19,450 nucleotides of DNA, taken from NCBI GenBank assembly GCA_031289835.1, contig JAITOW010000039.1:1-19450 (forward strand), given 5' to 3'. Position numbers and translations under genes: made by a program. The DNA comes from Puniceicoccales bacterium (GTDB lineage: Bacteria; Verrucomicrobiota; Verrucomicrobiia; Opitutales; JAIRKQ01). Under the pieces are notes generated by a model. The model was not told where the DNA came from, searched no databases, and saw only the letters and a list, made by a program, of their open reading frames with translations. This document shows, piece after piece, positions 7,180 through 15,533 of this stretch. Each line of letters begins with the position of its first letter. The first letter of the stretch is position 1.

Positions 7180-8556
7180 TTGACTCACTCCGTTGGCATA
7201 TTACCAAGCGTGAATCGTATGGGCCTATTCCTAAGCTTTTTTACAAATCCAGTTTGCCTAAGCATTATTGTTATAACGGTGCTTAGTTTGAGCAAGCTTA
7301 GCATACCATTGACTCTGGTTGTTGGCACACTTACCGCGGGATTTTTCGGTGGAATGCCGCTGGGACGTGTAATACAAGTTTTTTCGGAGGGAATTTCCGG
7401 GGGTGTCAACATTGCGCTTAGCTACGCCTTCCTGGGGATGTTTGCAGCGGGGTTGACGGCCATTGGGATTCCCGAATTTTTTGCATCAAAAATTGCAAAC
7501 TTTGAAGATGGGTGCCCAATGAAAACTGGGGTTCGCCGGGCCATGCTATTCCTATTTTTCTGCGGAATAGCATCGCAGACGATTATTCCAGTGCACATCG
7601 CCTTCATACCCATCATCGTGCCGGCATTTTTATCCCTATTCAATGGAGCAAAAGTGGACCGTCGGGCGGTGGCTTGTATTCTAACATTCGGGCTTGTGGG
7701 TACATATACCTTTCTGCCATTCGGATTTGGTGGGATTTTCTTGCGGGAGGTAGTCCTTGGGAATCTTCAGAAACAGGGAATTCAACTCGCACTGTCAAAT
7801 TTTGATACGGTGAAGCTCATGTTTATTCCAACGGCGGGTATGATTTTGGGGCTAATTTTTGCCGTATGTGTGTCCTACGGCCGGCCACGTTCCTATGAAA
7901 AATTCCAAATTGAGGTAAAGCATGAACATGCCGTGAGCAAAGGGACGATGCTGTTGGGTGCATTGGCAATGGTAACGATGCTCACCGTGCAAATAATTTT
8001 CAAGAGCATGGTCGTTGGTGCATTTTCCGGGGTCATGGTCCTATTGCTGTCGGGCGCACTTAAATGGAAAAATTCCGATAAAATCGTTACCAAGGGATTT
8101 GGCATGATGGCGACCATAGGCATGACCATGATCATTGCTTCCGGATTTTCAGCCGTCCTATCTTGCACGGGAGCGGTGAACAACCTTGTGAGCGCACTTT
8201 TGACGGTGACATCGAATAACATGCATCTGACAATATTGCTCATGCTGGTCGTCGGACTAATAATTACCATGGGCATTGGGTCATCGTTTTCCACCGTTCC
8301 AATTTTAGCGGCCATATTAGTACCAATCTGTCAAAGGATTGGGCTCAGTGCGGCAAGCACATTTATCACGCTGGCGGTGGCAGGGGCTTTGGGCGATGCC
8401 GGCTCCGTTGCCTCGGATTCCACATTGGGACCCACAACTGGATTAAATGTCGATGGCCAACACGATCACTTCAAAGATTCGGTAATACCCACCTTTTTAC
8501 ACTTCAACATCCCACTGTTAATTTTCGGCTACATTGCCATCATTCTGTTTTCCTGA
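7180..8556 (+). CDS. Na+/H+ antiporter, YuiF-type
   Basis: This is an inner-membrane secondary transporter expected to exchange Na+ for H+. The sequence is hydrophobic throughout, with roughly 10-12 membrane segments. The opening NPVCLSIIVITVLSLSKLSIP and the ALSYAFLGMFAAGL segment match the N-terminal domain of this family. The C-terminal block GDAGSVASDSTLGPTTGLN, followed by DGQHDHFKDSVIPTF, is its hallmark. The longest frame opens with TTG at 7180. GTG at 7210 and ATG at 7219 are alternatives; the ATG gives 445 residues beginning MGLFLSFFTN, and alignment length favours it. None has a clear Shine-Dalgarno sequence. The last 39 bases overlap the 3' end of the opposite-strand Pal-like gene. 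The family match is strong; ion specificity is inferred from family knowledge. Confidence 0.88.
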   Translation: MTHSVGILPSVNRMGLFLSFFTNPVCLSIIVITVLSLSKLSIPLTLVVGTLTAGFFGGMPLGRVIQVFSEGISGGVNIALSYAFLGMFAAGLTAIGIPEFFASKIANFEDGCPMKTGVRRAMLFLFFCGIASQTIIPVHIAFIPIIVPAFLSLFNGAKVDRRAVACILTFGLVGTYTFLPFGFGGIFLREVVLGNLQKQGIQLALSNFDTVKLMFIPTAGMILGLIFAVCVSYGRPRSYEKFQIEVKHEHAVSKGTMLLGALAMVTMLTVQIIFKSMVVGAFSGVMVLLLSGALKWKNSDKIVTKGFGMMATIGMTMIIASGFSAVLSCTGAVNNLVSALLTVTSNNMHLTILLMLVVGLIITMGIGSSFSTVPILAAILVPICQRIGLSAASTFITLAVAGALGDAGSVASDSTLGPTTGLNVDGQHDHFKDSVIPTFLHFNIPLLIFGYIAIILFS

Positions 8557-9096
8557 GGTTTGCTGTGCCTCCGCTTGCTTGAATAGCACTATATCGGCGC
8601 GGCGATCAACAACCGTTGCAGTCTTGTCAAAGCTCATCTCCGAGACACGCTCGGATCCAACGGAAGCCGTAATAATGCGGCTTTCATCGAGACCAAATTC
8701 GATCAACTTGGCCTTCACGTTTTCAGCTCGGTGATACCCAAGCAACCTGTTATAGGCGGCCTTTCCAAAGTGATCGCAATGACCGACCACAAGAATTTTT
8801 AATTCCGTATGTTCCAGGAAAAATTTAGAAGCCTCGCCTATTTTAGCCGCACATTTTTCCTCGACGATGGACTTATCGAAATCGAAAAATACCGAAGCAA
8901 CGATATCCGCTTTCGCGTAATTATGCGCCGTTTGAAGGGAGTCGCAACCAATCGCGCACGACGGTCTCTGCAGATAAAAAACATCCCCTTCACCGTCGTT
9001 TGAAATAATGGTGGCTTCCGGCTTGTAATGCCGCTTACTGAACGAACACCCGACCACAAACGGTAATATTAAAAAATAGATGCAAAAACGCCACAT
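8518..9096 (-). CDS. Pal-like OmpA-family lipoprotein
   Basis: This is a peptidoglycan-associated lipoprotein of 192 residues. The signal peptide ends VVG|C at residues 14-17. The OmpA-type domain spans ~64-160: FFDFDKS at 70-76, the GHxD loop at 105-108, YNRLLGYHRA with the conserved Arg at 123, and GLDESRI near 135. Asp108 and Arg123 are the residues that bind diaminopimelate in this family, and both are kept. A polar tail of about 20 residues follows. It lies 28 bases after the tRNA nucleotidyltransferase gene and is probably in its operon. No tolB or tolA is in view, so a Tol-Pal role is not shown. Its 3' end overlaps the convergent antiporter gene. No Shine-Dalgarno sequence is evident before the ATG. 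Confidence 0.88.
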   Translation of the reverse strand: MWRFCIYFLILPFVVGCSFSKRHYKPEATIISNDGEGDVFYLQRPSCAIGCDSLQTAHNYAKADIVASVFFDFDKSIVEEKCAAKIGEASKFFLEHTELKILVVGHCDHFGKAAYNRLLGYHRAENVKAKLIEFGLDESRIITASVGSERVSEMSFDKTATVVDRRADIVLFKQAEAQQTSGKQNDGNVAEN

Positions 9097-9124
9097 AGGA
9101 CAGCATGATTTTCAGTTTACTAAT

Positions 9125-10555
9125 CTAAGTCAACTGCAAAATATCTTTCAAAAATCGCAAACCCTCACCGTGATTTGCGAATTTCATGTCCAATTGGGCT
9201 TCGAAGCACCGCTTCAAAATTTCCTTAAACCTTGGCGAAGATCGTAGGCCAAAAGCCAGTAAATCGCGGCCGAGAATGATGGGAGTCGGTTTGTTTTTTA
9301 ACACTCCCAATTTCTGCGCTGTTTCTTCTAGCCATAGGGCCTCCTGAACTTCGTATTGGCCGGGTCCCCAGCATCCACTCCTCCCATTCCCGTCGTACCT
9401 GCAAACGCGTACGAGGCGGTCCAATCTTCCAACATCGTTGGCCAATCGTAGCACAGCCGCTTCTCGATCGGAATCCTTCTTGAAAATATCCCGCACCACC
9501 ATGTGGTACTTGACGAGCGTTTCAACATCACAGACCAGTTGCTTCGGCGTGCGCATATTTTCCAAAAACTTTCTCGCCAACGGTATCCCCGCGGCATCGT
9601 GCCCGTGGTGATGAACACCGCGATCGTCCACAGTTGTCGTTTGCGGCTTTCCAAAATCGTGGCACAGCATCGCGAAACCAACGGCCAAATCATCCCCATG
9701 AACGCCGGTTTTATCCTCGGCATACAAATCGAGCGTTAGGCAGGTGTGCTCAAATACGCTTCCTTCCGGATGTCGGTATGGGTCTTGTTGGCAGTATATC
9801 AATGCGTCAATTTCCGGAAAAAATCGCGTCCATTTGCAATCTTTCAAAAAGCGCAGCCCCATCGATGGTTTTGTTCCGAGAAGCATGAATTTTCTCCATT
9901 CGCAAAATATGCGTTCCGGGGATAATTCGTTTGGCGTCAAAGTGTTAGCTATCTCAATGACGCTATCCGAAGCGACCATAGCAAAGCGTGCGGCAAACTG
10001 CATCCCGCGCAGGACCCGCAGTGGATCTTCGCCGAATTTCTCGCCCACGTTGCGCAATATTTTGCTCTGAAGGTCCCGCACTCCTCCATGGGGATCGTGC
10101 ACTCTGTTGTTTGAAACGTCAAAATATATGGCATTGATCGTGAAATCTCGCCTGCTCGCAGCCTCCGCCACACCGCATTCGCCCAGTTCTTGAACGTAAA
10201 AATCCGTGTGCTTTGGGCCAATTCGAGTCTCCTCCCTGGGAACGGAAATGTCGATGCTAAAGTTAGAAATTTTTATAACTCCGAAGGATGTGCCGTTCCG
10301 CAACCTGCACCTTTGAACGGTGAACCTAAACTCGGGTTCCAGTACCAACTGTATGTCCCCAAATGTCAACCCGAACACCTCTATATCGAAATCCGCAACG
10401 GGCATATTCAAAAGGGCATCGCGCACGCATCCCCCGACAAAATAGGGACGTCCCCCGCGCTTGGCCAAAAGTTCGCAAATTCTCTCCGCAGCAAATAGCA
10501 GCCTTGGCTCGGCTAAGGCTAAGTATTTTGACATGTGCAAATTGGCAATCACCAT
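9125..10555 (-). CDS. cca: tRNA nucleotidyltransferase/poly(A) polymerase family protein with HD domain
   Basis: The enzyme probably adds or repairs the 3' CCA of tRNA; a poly(A) polymerase role cannot be excluded from sequence alone. Class II nucleotidyltransferase motifs are clear: GGCVRDALL at 41-49, the metal-binding DFD at 55-57 followed by IEVFG, and RRDFTINAI at 135-143. After the head-neck-body region, an HD phosphohydrolase domain shows H270, the LCHDFGK motif with H299 and D300, and a HHHGHD cluster at 315-320. The length of 476 residues suits HD-containing bacterial enzymes such as E. coli Cca (~410) plus extra sequence. The first ATG is at 10555; an ATG at 10534 (MSKYL) is an alternative. 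Neither has a convincing Shine-Dalgarno sequence. Confidence 0.9.
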   Translation of the reverse strand: MVIANLHMSKYLALAEPRLLFAAERICELLAKRGGRPYFVGGCVRDALLNMPVADFDIEVFGLTFGDIQLVLEPEFRFTVQRCRLRNGTSFGVIKISNFSIDISVPREETRIGPKHTDFYVQELGECGVAEAASRRDFTINAIYFDVSNNRVHDPHGGVRDLQSKILRNVGEKFGEDPLRVLRGMQFAARFAMVASDSVIEIANTLTPNELSPERIFCEWRKFMLLGTKPSMGLRFLKDCKWTRFFPEIDALIYCQQDPYRHPEGSVFEHTCLTLDLYAEDKTGVHGDDLAVGFAMLCHDFGKPQTTTVDDRGVHHHGHDAAGIPLARKFLENMRTPKQLVCDVETLVKYHMVVRDIFKKDSDREAAVLRLANDVGRLDRLVRVCRYDGNGRSGCWGPGQYEVQEALWLEETAQKLGVLKNKPTPIILGRDLLAFGLRSSPRFKEILKRCFEAQLDMKFANHGEGLRFLKDILQLT

Positions 10556-10624
10556 AGTTTGCTAACCAATTTCATGGGGATTGGCAAGTGTTTGAATGAC
10601 GTCGAAAATTTTGAAGATTTTTAC

Positions 10625-10658
10625 AAAAATACGGCGGACTGATATAAAATCAGTCCGC
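10625..10658 (-). terminator. Hairpin terminator after nuoG
   Basis: GCGGACTGAT at 10634-10643 and ATCAGTCCGC at 10649-10658 form a perfect 10-pair stem with a 5-base loop. On the minus strand it is followed, after four bases, by TTTTT (10629-10625). On the plus strand no U run follows. It lies ~90 bases beyond the nuoG stop codon and just before cca, so it most likely separates these two minus-strand units. Confidence 0.7.
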
Positions 10659-10746
10659 TCTCCCCTAACTAAACCGCACTTCCTAACGGTTGTAATTTTC
10701 AATCATGGGAATACAATTGCCTTTTGCAATGAAAAAAACGAAAATT

Positions 10747-12351
10747 TTAATCTTTTTTTAAAAAAAATCCATCCAATGGCACATTGTGGAAGTCAACATC
10801 CTTAAAATCTGCGATAATGTAGGGCAAATCTTTCCAAATTTGATCCAGGGTTAAATAGTCCGCTTTTTCACCGTAATAGTACGTATTCATCAGCAGAGAC
10901 AGGATTTCCCAGCACTCAAAAACATTTTTAGAGGGCGGTGGTACGGCTTTAAAAAATTTTTGCAAAATGTAATCTTTGTTTACGAATGTGCCAGTTCGCT
11001 CGAAGAGCGTCTTCACTGGAAAGACAAAATTGGCGATCTTCGCGGTTTTATTATTTTTATATCCAATGTAGGAAATCGATACGTCATCGAAGATTTTGCT
11101 GTTAACAGGGTCCGCAAACAGATCTTCGTACACGCAGATGATGTTTTTGCACGTGCCGCTCTGGACCATCTCGTATAGATCACTTAGATCCTGATGCGTA
11201 TTGATCTCCGTGGACAGCCGCGTGATCTGCGCCCCGGCACAATTTGGGTACGGCTCGTCCGAAACCAAAAATCCATCACTTTGACCCCGACGTTTGAGAA
11301 AATACACATTCGCTGACACAACATCCAGGAATCTTTTCAGAACAAATTGGTCTTCGAGGCTGGTTTCACCCGAGCACAGGATGTAAATGTTGCCTCCACT
11401 GGATAAAATCCCATTTACCGCAAGCGCAATTGCCATTTTGACATCAAACCTCTTACCTCCACGCATGACCTGGGTTATGCGGTTGTTTGGGTTGAGAATG
11501 TTAACCAAACTGCGGGAGGAATCCGTTATCCAAGCCTCATTAATTTTGTCATTTTTCCGTGATATTATCCGGTGCACATGCCTATTGTCGTGCAAAATAT
11601 ACGTGTTTATCCCGGTGCTACTTTCCGGTGAAATGCTGGGAGTGTGGCGCAAATCCCAGGCCATTTGATCATGGTCGCAAGTTTTGTCAACGAGAGCCCC
11701 GGCTGGACAAAGGTCGACCAGATTTAGGGAATAGTTACCGTCGCAGCTTTTCCCGGGATAAACATTTATTTCATCCAAATTGCGCTCATTTTTTATCTTG
11801 CCCAAAATGTCCTCGCCGAGGATATCGTTGCAAAACCTTAGGCATCGGCCGCATAGAATGCATTTTTCATCATCCACGGCGATTTTTCCGCCGAGCGACC
11901 TCAGGTTCCTATGCCAATACTGCTTACCCACGACGCGCGTAAACCCGTGGAAGTTTGTGTGCAGGGCGAATTTGTGCAGGAAGCAATCCCCGACCTTGTC
12001 ACAAAGTGAACAGTCCAAGGGATGCTTCAGAAGATAAATATTGATTATTGCCTCCCTTAATTTTACCGCCTGTGGGTGATCCGTATCGACTTCCATGCCA
12101 TCTTCGATGGTGCGCGCACAGGCCAATTCAATCCTCCAAGGTGAATTTTTATCTGACCTGGTTCCCGCCAAGCACAACCCGCAACAGCAAATTTGGGACA
12201 AATTGCCATGGTAACACGGTGATGGCAATTCGATTTTAGCACGCGCTAGGGCATCGAGTATGCGAATCTTCCCGTTGAATTCGAAGACCTTCCCGTTGAG
12301 CGTAACTTTTATCTTGCTATCATCCATTGAACACAGTTTAGCGAAACTCAA
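10747..12351 (-). CDS. nuoG: NADH-quinone oxidoreductase subunit G (NuoG), short form
   Basis: This is the Fe-S subunit of the peripheral arm of respiratory complex I. Counting from the ATG at 12327 (MDDSKIK, 526 residues), a ferredoxin-like [2Fe-2S] site is seen at C38, C49, C52 and C70. The His-ligated [4Fe-4S] motif is HPLDCSLCDKVGDC (H102, C106, C109, C115). A further [4Fe-4S] site is CILCGRCLRFC (156-166) with C207 in DLCPAGAL. A degenerate molybdopterin-oxidoreductase-like domain follows. The protein is well short of the ~690 residues of mitochondrial-type or ~900 of E. coli NuoG; the C-terminal domain is reduced. The longest frame begins with TTG at 12351; ATG at 12327 is preferred. 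No other nuo gene is adjacent. clpX is divergent. Confidence 0.9.
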   Translation of the reverse strand: MSFAKLCSMDDSKIKVTLNGKVFEFNGKIRILDALARAKIELPSPCYHGNLSQICCCGLCLAGTRSDKNSPWRIELACARTIEDGMEVDTDHPQAVKLREAIINIYLLKHPLDCSLCDKVGDCFLHKFALHTNFHGFTRVVGKQYWHRNLRSLGGKIAVDDEKCILCGRCLRFCNDILGEDILGKIKNERNLDEINVYPGKSCDGNYSLNLVDLCPAGALVDKTCDHDQMAWDLRHTPSISPESSTGINTYILHDNRHVHRIISRKNDKINEAWITDSSRSLVNILNPNNRITQVMRGGKRFDVKMAIALAVNGILSSGGNIYILCSGETSLEDQFVLKRFLDVVSANVYFLKRRGQSDGFLVSDEPYPNCAGAQITRLSTEINTHQDLSDLYEMVQSGTCKNIICVYEDLFADPVNSKIFDDVSISYIGYKNNKTAKIANFVFPVKTLFERTGTFVNKDYILQKFFKAVPPPSKNVFECWEILSLLMNTYYYGEKADYLTLDQIWKDLPYIIADFKDVDFHNVPLDGFFLKKD

Positions 12352-12382
12352 TACCTTTTCAAAACTTATCGAAAAAATCTTT

Positions 12383-12410
12383 TTGACAGTACCTCCATTC
12401 GCGGTTTGAT
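12383..12410 (+). promoter_or_regulatory. Candidate clpX promoter
   Basis: A perfect -35 TTGACA at 12383-12388 is followed after 16 bases by TTTGAT (12405-12410), which matches the -10 consensus at 4 of 6 bases. Transcription would begin only a few bases before the ATG at 12424, leaving almost no leader. This agrees with the lack of a Shine-Dalgarno sequence but needs experimental support. Confidence 0.35.
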
Positions 12411-12423
12411 TTCAGTTTGTTCT

Positions 12424-13731
12424 ATGGCAAAACTAAACAAGTGTTCATTCTGCGGTTGCTCCCAATTTGAGGTAAAAAGGTTGATCGCCGGCGATGAAGG
12501 TGTTTTCATATGTGACCGATGTGTGGCAATGTGTGTGGAGGCGCTTTCCCAAGAGTTTTCAGAGTTTATGCAGCACGGCGAGTCATCCGACGAGGCGAAT
12601 TTAAATGTTATAGATCCGCAGCAGCAAAACGAAACCTTTAAGTTTGGCTGTAAAAATCCGACCGATATTAGGGAAATGTTAGATGAGTACATCATTGGTC
12701 AAGAAATGGCTAAGAAAACATTGTCCGTCGCGGTTTACAACCACTACAAGCGGCTATCCAGCGAGGGCATAGCAGAGACTGGCTGCGAACAAAAGATTCC
12801 GGATGACTTGCGCGATGTGGAGGTTGAAAAGAGTAATATCCTCCTCGTTGGTCCGACGGGGTGTGGAAAAACTTTGCTCGCCCAAACCCTTGCCAAAGCC
12901 CTCGATGTTCCATTTGCCATTGCCGATGCGACGACATTGACGGAAGCCGGTTACGTTGGTGAAGACGTGGAAAATATCATCCTCCGGTTAATACAGGCGG
13001 CGGATTATAATGTTAAGAAGGCCGAATGTGGCATCGTTTACGTGGATGAAATTGATAAAATCGGGCGCACAACGGACAATGTTTCCATCTCCCGTGACGT
13101 TTCCGGGGAAGGTGTGCAACAGGCACTGCTGAAAATGCTCGAAGGAACGATCTGCAATGTCCCGCCAAAGGGCGGCCGCAAGCACCCGGAGCAAGAATAC
13201 ATAAAGGTCGATACGCGCAACATTTTATTCATATGCGGTGGGGCTTTCAGCGATCTTGAAAAAATTGTGAAGGAACGCGTTGGGAAAAAAGTTCTCGGTT
13301 TCAATGTGGACGACGGGCAGTCCAAGGGTAAATCGGAGAATATTTTGCATTCTTTGCAAGCGGAAGACTTGATTAAATTCGGCCTGATACCGGAATTTGT
13401 TGGCAGATTACCGGCGGTGTCGGTTTTAGATGATTTAACGAAAGAGGATCTCAAAAACGTACTATTGTCCACAAAAAATGCGATAATTAAGCAGTATGCA
13501 AAGCTCCTGGCCATGGATGGAATCAAGCTCACGATCACCGATGACGCGATAGATGAAATTGCGGAACATGCCCTGAAAATGAAAACCGGCGCACGGGCGC
13601 TGCGGTCGACGCTCGAATCCCTCATGTTAGATATAATGTACAATGCGCCAAAGCAGCAGGATGTCGCGGAAGTGATAGTCAATAAGGCTGTTTTTCTTAA
13701 GGAAGCCGAACCAACATTCGTGAAAAAATAA
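12424..13731 (+). CDS. clpX: ClpX, ATP-dependent unfoldase of the ClpXP protease
   Basis: ClpX recognises, unfolds and feeds substrates to ClpP in the cytoplasm. The N-terminal zinc-binding domain has C7, C10, C30 and C33. The AAA+ module shows Walker A GPTGCGKT at 143-150, pore loop GYVG at 176-179, Walker B with D208-E209 in VYVDEIDK, the GRKHPEQE (RKH) loop, the arginine-finger region GLIPEFVGRLP, and sensor-2 TGARALRS. The 435 residues match the family. An in-frame TTG at 12406 would add six residues, but the ATG start gives the normal N-terminus MAKLNKCSFC. No clpP is next to it and tig lies about 8 kb away. Its stop codon is one base from that of the convergent permease gene. Confidence 0.96.
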   Translation: MAKLNKCSFCGCSQFEVKRLIAGDEGVFICDRCVAMCVEALSQEFSEFMQHGESSDEANLNVIDPQQQNETFKFGCKNPTDIREMLDEYIIGQEMAKKTLSVAVYNHYKRLSSEGIAETGCEQKIPDDLRDVEVEKSNILLVGPTGCGKTLLAQTLAKALDVPFAIADATTLTEAGYVGEDVENIILRLIQAADYNVKKAECGIVYVDEIDKIGRTTDNVSISRDVSGEGVQQALLKMLEGTICNVPPKGGRKHPEQEYIKVDTRNILFICGGAFSDLEKIVKERVGKKVLGFNVDDGQSKGKSENILHSLQAEDLIKFGLIPEFVGRLPAVSVLDDLTKEDLKNVLLSTKNAIIKQYAKLLAMDGIKLTITDDAIDEIAEHALKMKTGARALRSTLESLMLDIMYNAPKQQDVAEVIVNKAVFLKEAEPTFVKK

Positions 13732-13732
13732 G

Positions 13733-14905
13733 CTACATTAAATTAATGCACTCGATGATAAAAATAGCGACAAACACTAGCCAAAGCAGCAGGTAGCGCA
13801 GTTTGAAAAATTTGCCCCCTAGAAAGGGGGTAACGGGAAGGATTCCAGCCATCAAATTTCCAAAGATTCCACCGCAAAGGCCCAATAGGGTAAAAAATAA
13901 TTCCGGCTTCAATATTGCAACGAACATCGGCACAATAATCAACATTTCCGTCGAGTTCTGCAGTACCTTTTTTCCGCGAAAAACATCCCGTAAAGCGCCG
14001 CGCATCGCCATCGAAACAGCCAGAAGAGAAGTGGATATTGCAAATAGCGAAAAGCATCGGCCCGCATACGTGAAGAAGTTTGAGTTGAAGTGCTGTTTCA
14101 AAAGGACAAACACGGGTAACTCCAATTTTGCGGCTTCGGAAAGCTCGTCGACGGAAAATAACCGGAACGCAACGGTCAAAATAACAATATTAAACACCAA
14201 TGGAAAGAGCGTTCCACATAGGAGTGCACGGTTTACGGAGCGAGCATCGTAGTCAAGTTGTTCGCATATCATCGGGATAACCTGATGATAGCCGTAACTA
14301 CACAAAATTATTGGCAAACTTTTTGGCAGTTGTGACCAGCAAGCCGAGCTAAAAAGCGACAAACTTTCTCCCCTTAGGCTGGCAACCACGATGAAAATAA
14401 AGCTTAGGATGAGTCCAATCGTCAGGGCAGAGTTAGCTCCGCACAAAAATTTAAGGTTATTTCGCAACCCGTAATAGATCAGAACTCCGATCATGATAGT
14501 TACGGGCAATCCAACGTTAAAGTTGTGCAATATGCCGTGAAGTCCGCTCCAATAGGCGACGAGCAAACAAAATGCAAGGGCAAAGTAGCTTATGTTAAAC
14601 AGCAGGGCCCCACCTTTACCCAGGTATTTGTGAAAAAGTGCAGGTAAATCCCTTTCGCGTTCTGCCATAAATAATCGAGACAACAAAATTCCCGAAGCTA
14701 GCATGCAAATGTACACTACAAACATAGCGACTACCGCCGGTAAATACCCAGAAAATCGCAAAACAACCGGCAATCCAAGTTCGCTTGCACCGATGGACAT
14801 GCCGGCGATCAAAAATACAGCGCTCCAAAATCGATGCCAATCGGTGGTATAAATTTTGTCTCTCATCATGCAAATACGCTTACGCCACTGAAAAAAGTTT
14901 TTCAC
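13733..14905 (-). CDS. Aromatic amino-acid permease (HAAAP family, TyrP/Mtr-like)
   Basis: This is an inner-membrane amino-acid/proton symporter with about 11 predicted membrane segments. The first helix contains FLIAGMSIGASELGLPVV, which resembles the LIAGTMIGAGMLALP signature of TyrP and Mtr. SYGYHQVIPMI in the middle matches the family's SFGFHxxIP. These two blocks support the family; the substrate (probably tyrosine or tryptophan) is inferred. The frame opens with GTG at 14905, but a double ATG at 14869/14866 (MMRDK) gives 378 residues, closer to family length, and is preferred. A lone TTGACA at 14930-14925 could be part of a promoter. The gene is tail to tail with clpX with a 1-base gap and no visible terminator between them. 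Confidence 0.82.
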   Translation of the reverse strand: MKNFFQWRKRICMMRDKIYTTDWHRFWSAVFLIAGMSIGASELGLPVVLRFSGYLPAVVAMFVVYICMLASGILLSRLFMAERERDLPALFHKYLGKGGALLFNISYFALAFCLLVAYWSGLHGILHNFNVGLPVTIMIGVLIYYGLRNNLKFLCGANSALTIGLILSFIFIVVASLRGESLSLFSSACWSQLPKSLPIILCSYGYHQVIPMICEQLDYDARSVNRALLCGTLFPLVFNIVILTVAFRLFSVDELSEAAKLELPVFVLLKQHFNSNFFTYAGRCFSLFAISTSLLAVSMAMRGALRDVFRGKKVLQNSTEMLIIVPMFVAILKPELFFTLLGLCGGIFGNLMAGILPVTPFLGGKFFKLRYLLLWLVFVAIFIIECINLM

Positions 14906-14957
14906 TAGGGCAAGGCTTATATTTTGTCAAAGTATTTTTAAGTTTACCGCAAAAATG

Positions 14958-15533
14958 TCAGTGCGAACTTTGCTTGAGAAATTTTTTGCTACGGCTATAC
15001 TCAAGCAAAAGTTCATCCGATACCCGCAGACCATTTTTTTGAAGCTCGGCGGTCAAATTTTCGAGAAGAACACAGGTAGCAAGCGCGTCGAACATGGCAC
15101 TGTGATACCCAAGCTTATGTGCTGGACAAAACTTGTTTGCTAAAAATGACAAGCGTTCAGTAAGTTCGAATTTTTTTACTAACCCTCCCAGGGAATAATC
15201 TGGCAGATTGCAAAAAAACGCCCTGTAAAGAATCTTTGTATCTATCCATACCCCCCACGCGGTTCCGAGTTCGCTTGAGCTCGAACACTTTTTAACAAAT
15301 CCCGGTGAAGCGGCATAGTGCCGCAGTAATCTATCCTCGACGCTGGCGTTATGTCCCACAAATGTTCCATTTTTGCGCAATTTTATGAACATGTCAAGAT
15401 GTTCGTCGAACTTTCCCGTGCACTCAGCCGTGCGCGTTCCCATAACCTCGCCGCCAACCAGCGTCACCACGCCGTACTCCGTTACACCAGAGGCGCGCGT
15501 ACCTTCAAAATCAATTACATGCAGAGTTGACAT
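14958..15533 (-). CDS. DEDDh-type 3'-5' exonuclease
   Basis: This is a 191-residue exonuclease of the DnaQ-like superfamily, acting on DNA or RNA. The metal-binding acidic residues are visible: D8 and E10 in VIDFEGT, D67 in VGHNASVEDRLL, and H144 with D149 in YHSAMFDAL, which makes it the DEDDh class. It is a stand-alone proofreading-type domain; whether it serves DNA polymerase III or another repair or RNA task cannot be told. A longer frame reaches 15761, but that extension lies inside the preceding gene. The ATG at 15533 overlaps the TAA of the LptF/G gene (TAATG) and has GAGGTG 6 bases upstream, which fixes the start and suggests translational coupling. Confidence 0.85.
   Translation of the reverse strand: MSTLHVIDFEGTRASGVTEYGVVTLVGGEVMGTRTAECTGKFDEHLDMFIKLRKNGTFVGHNASVEDRLLRHYAASPGFVKKCSSSSELGTAWGVWIDTKILYRAFFCNLPDYSLGGLVKKFELTERLSFLANKFCPAHKLGYHSAMFDALATCVLLENLTAELQKNGLRVSDELLLEYSRSKKFLKQSSH

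Noticed and set aside
7104..7286. Short plus-strand frame of 60 codons ahead of the antiporter
   Set aside because: It overlaps the antiporter start in a different frame, has no ribosome-binding site and no motif.
10634..10658. Hairpin as a tRNA or small RNA element
   Set aside because: A single 10-pair stem with a 5-base loop has no cloverleaf around it. The T run on the minus strand fits a terminator.
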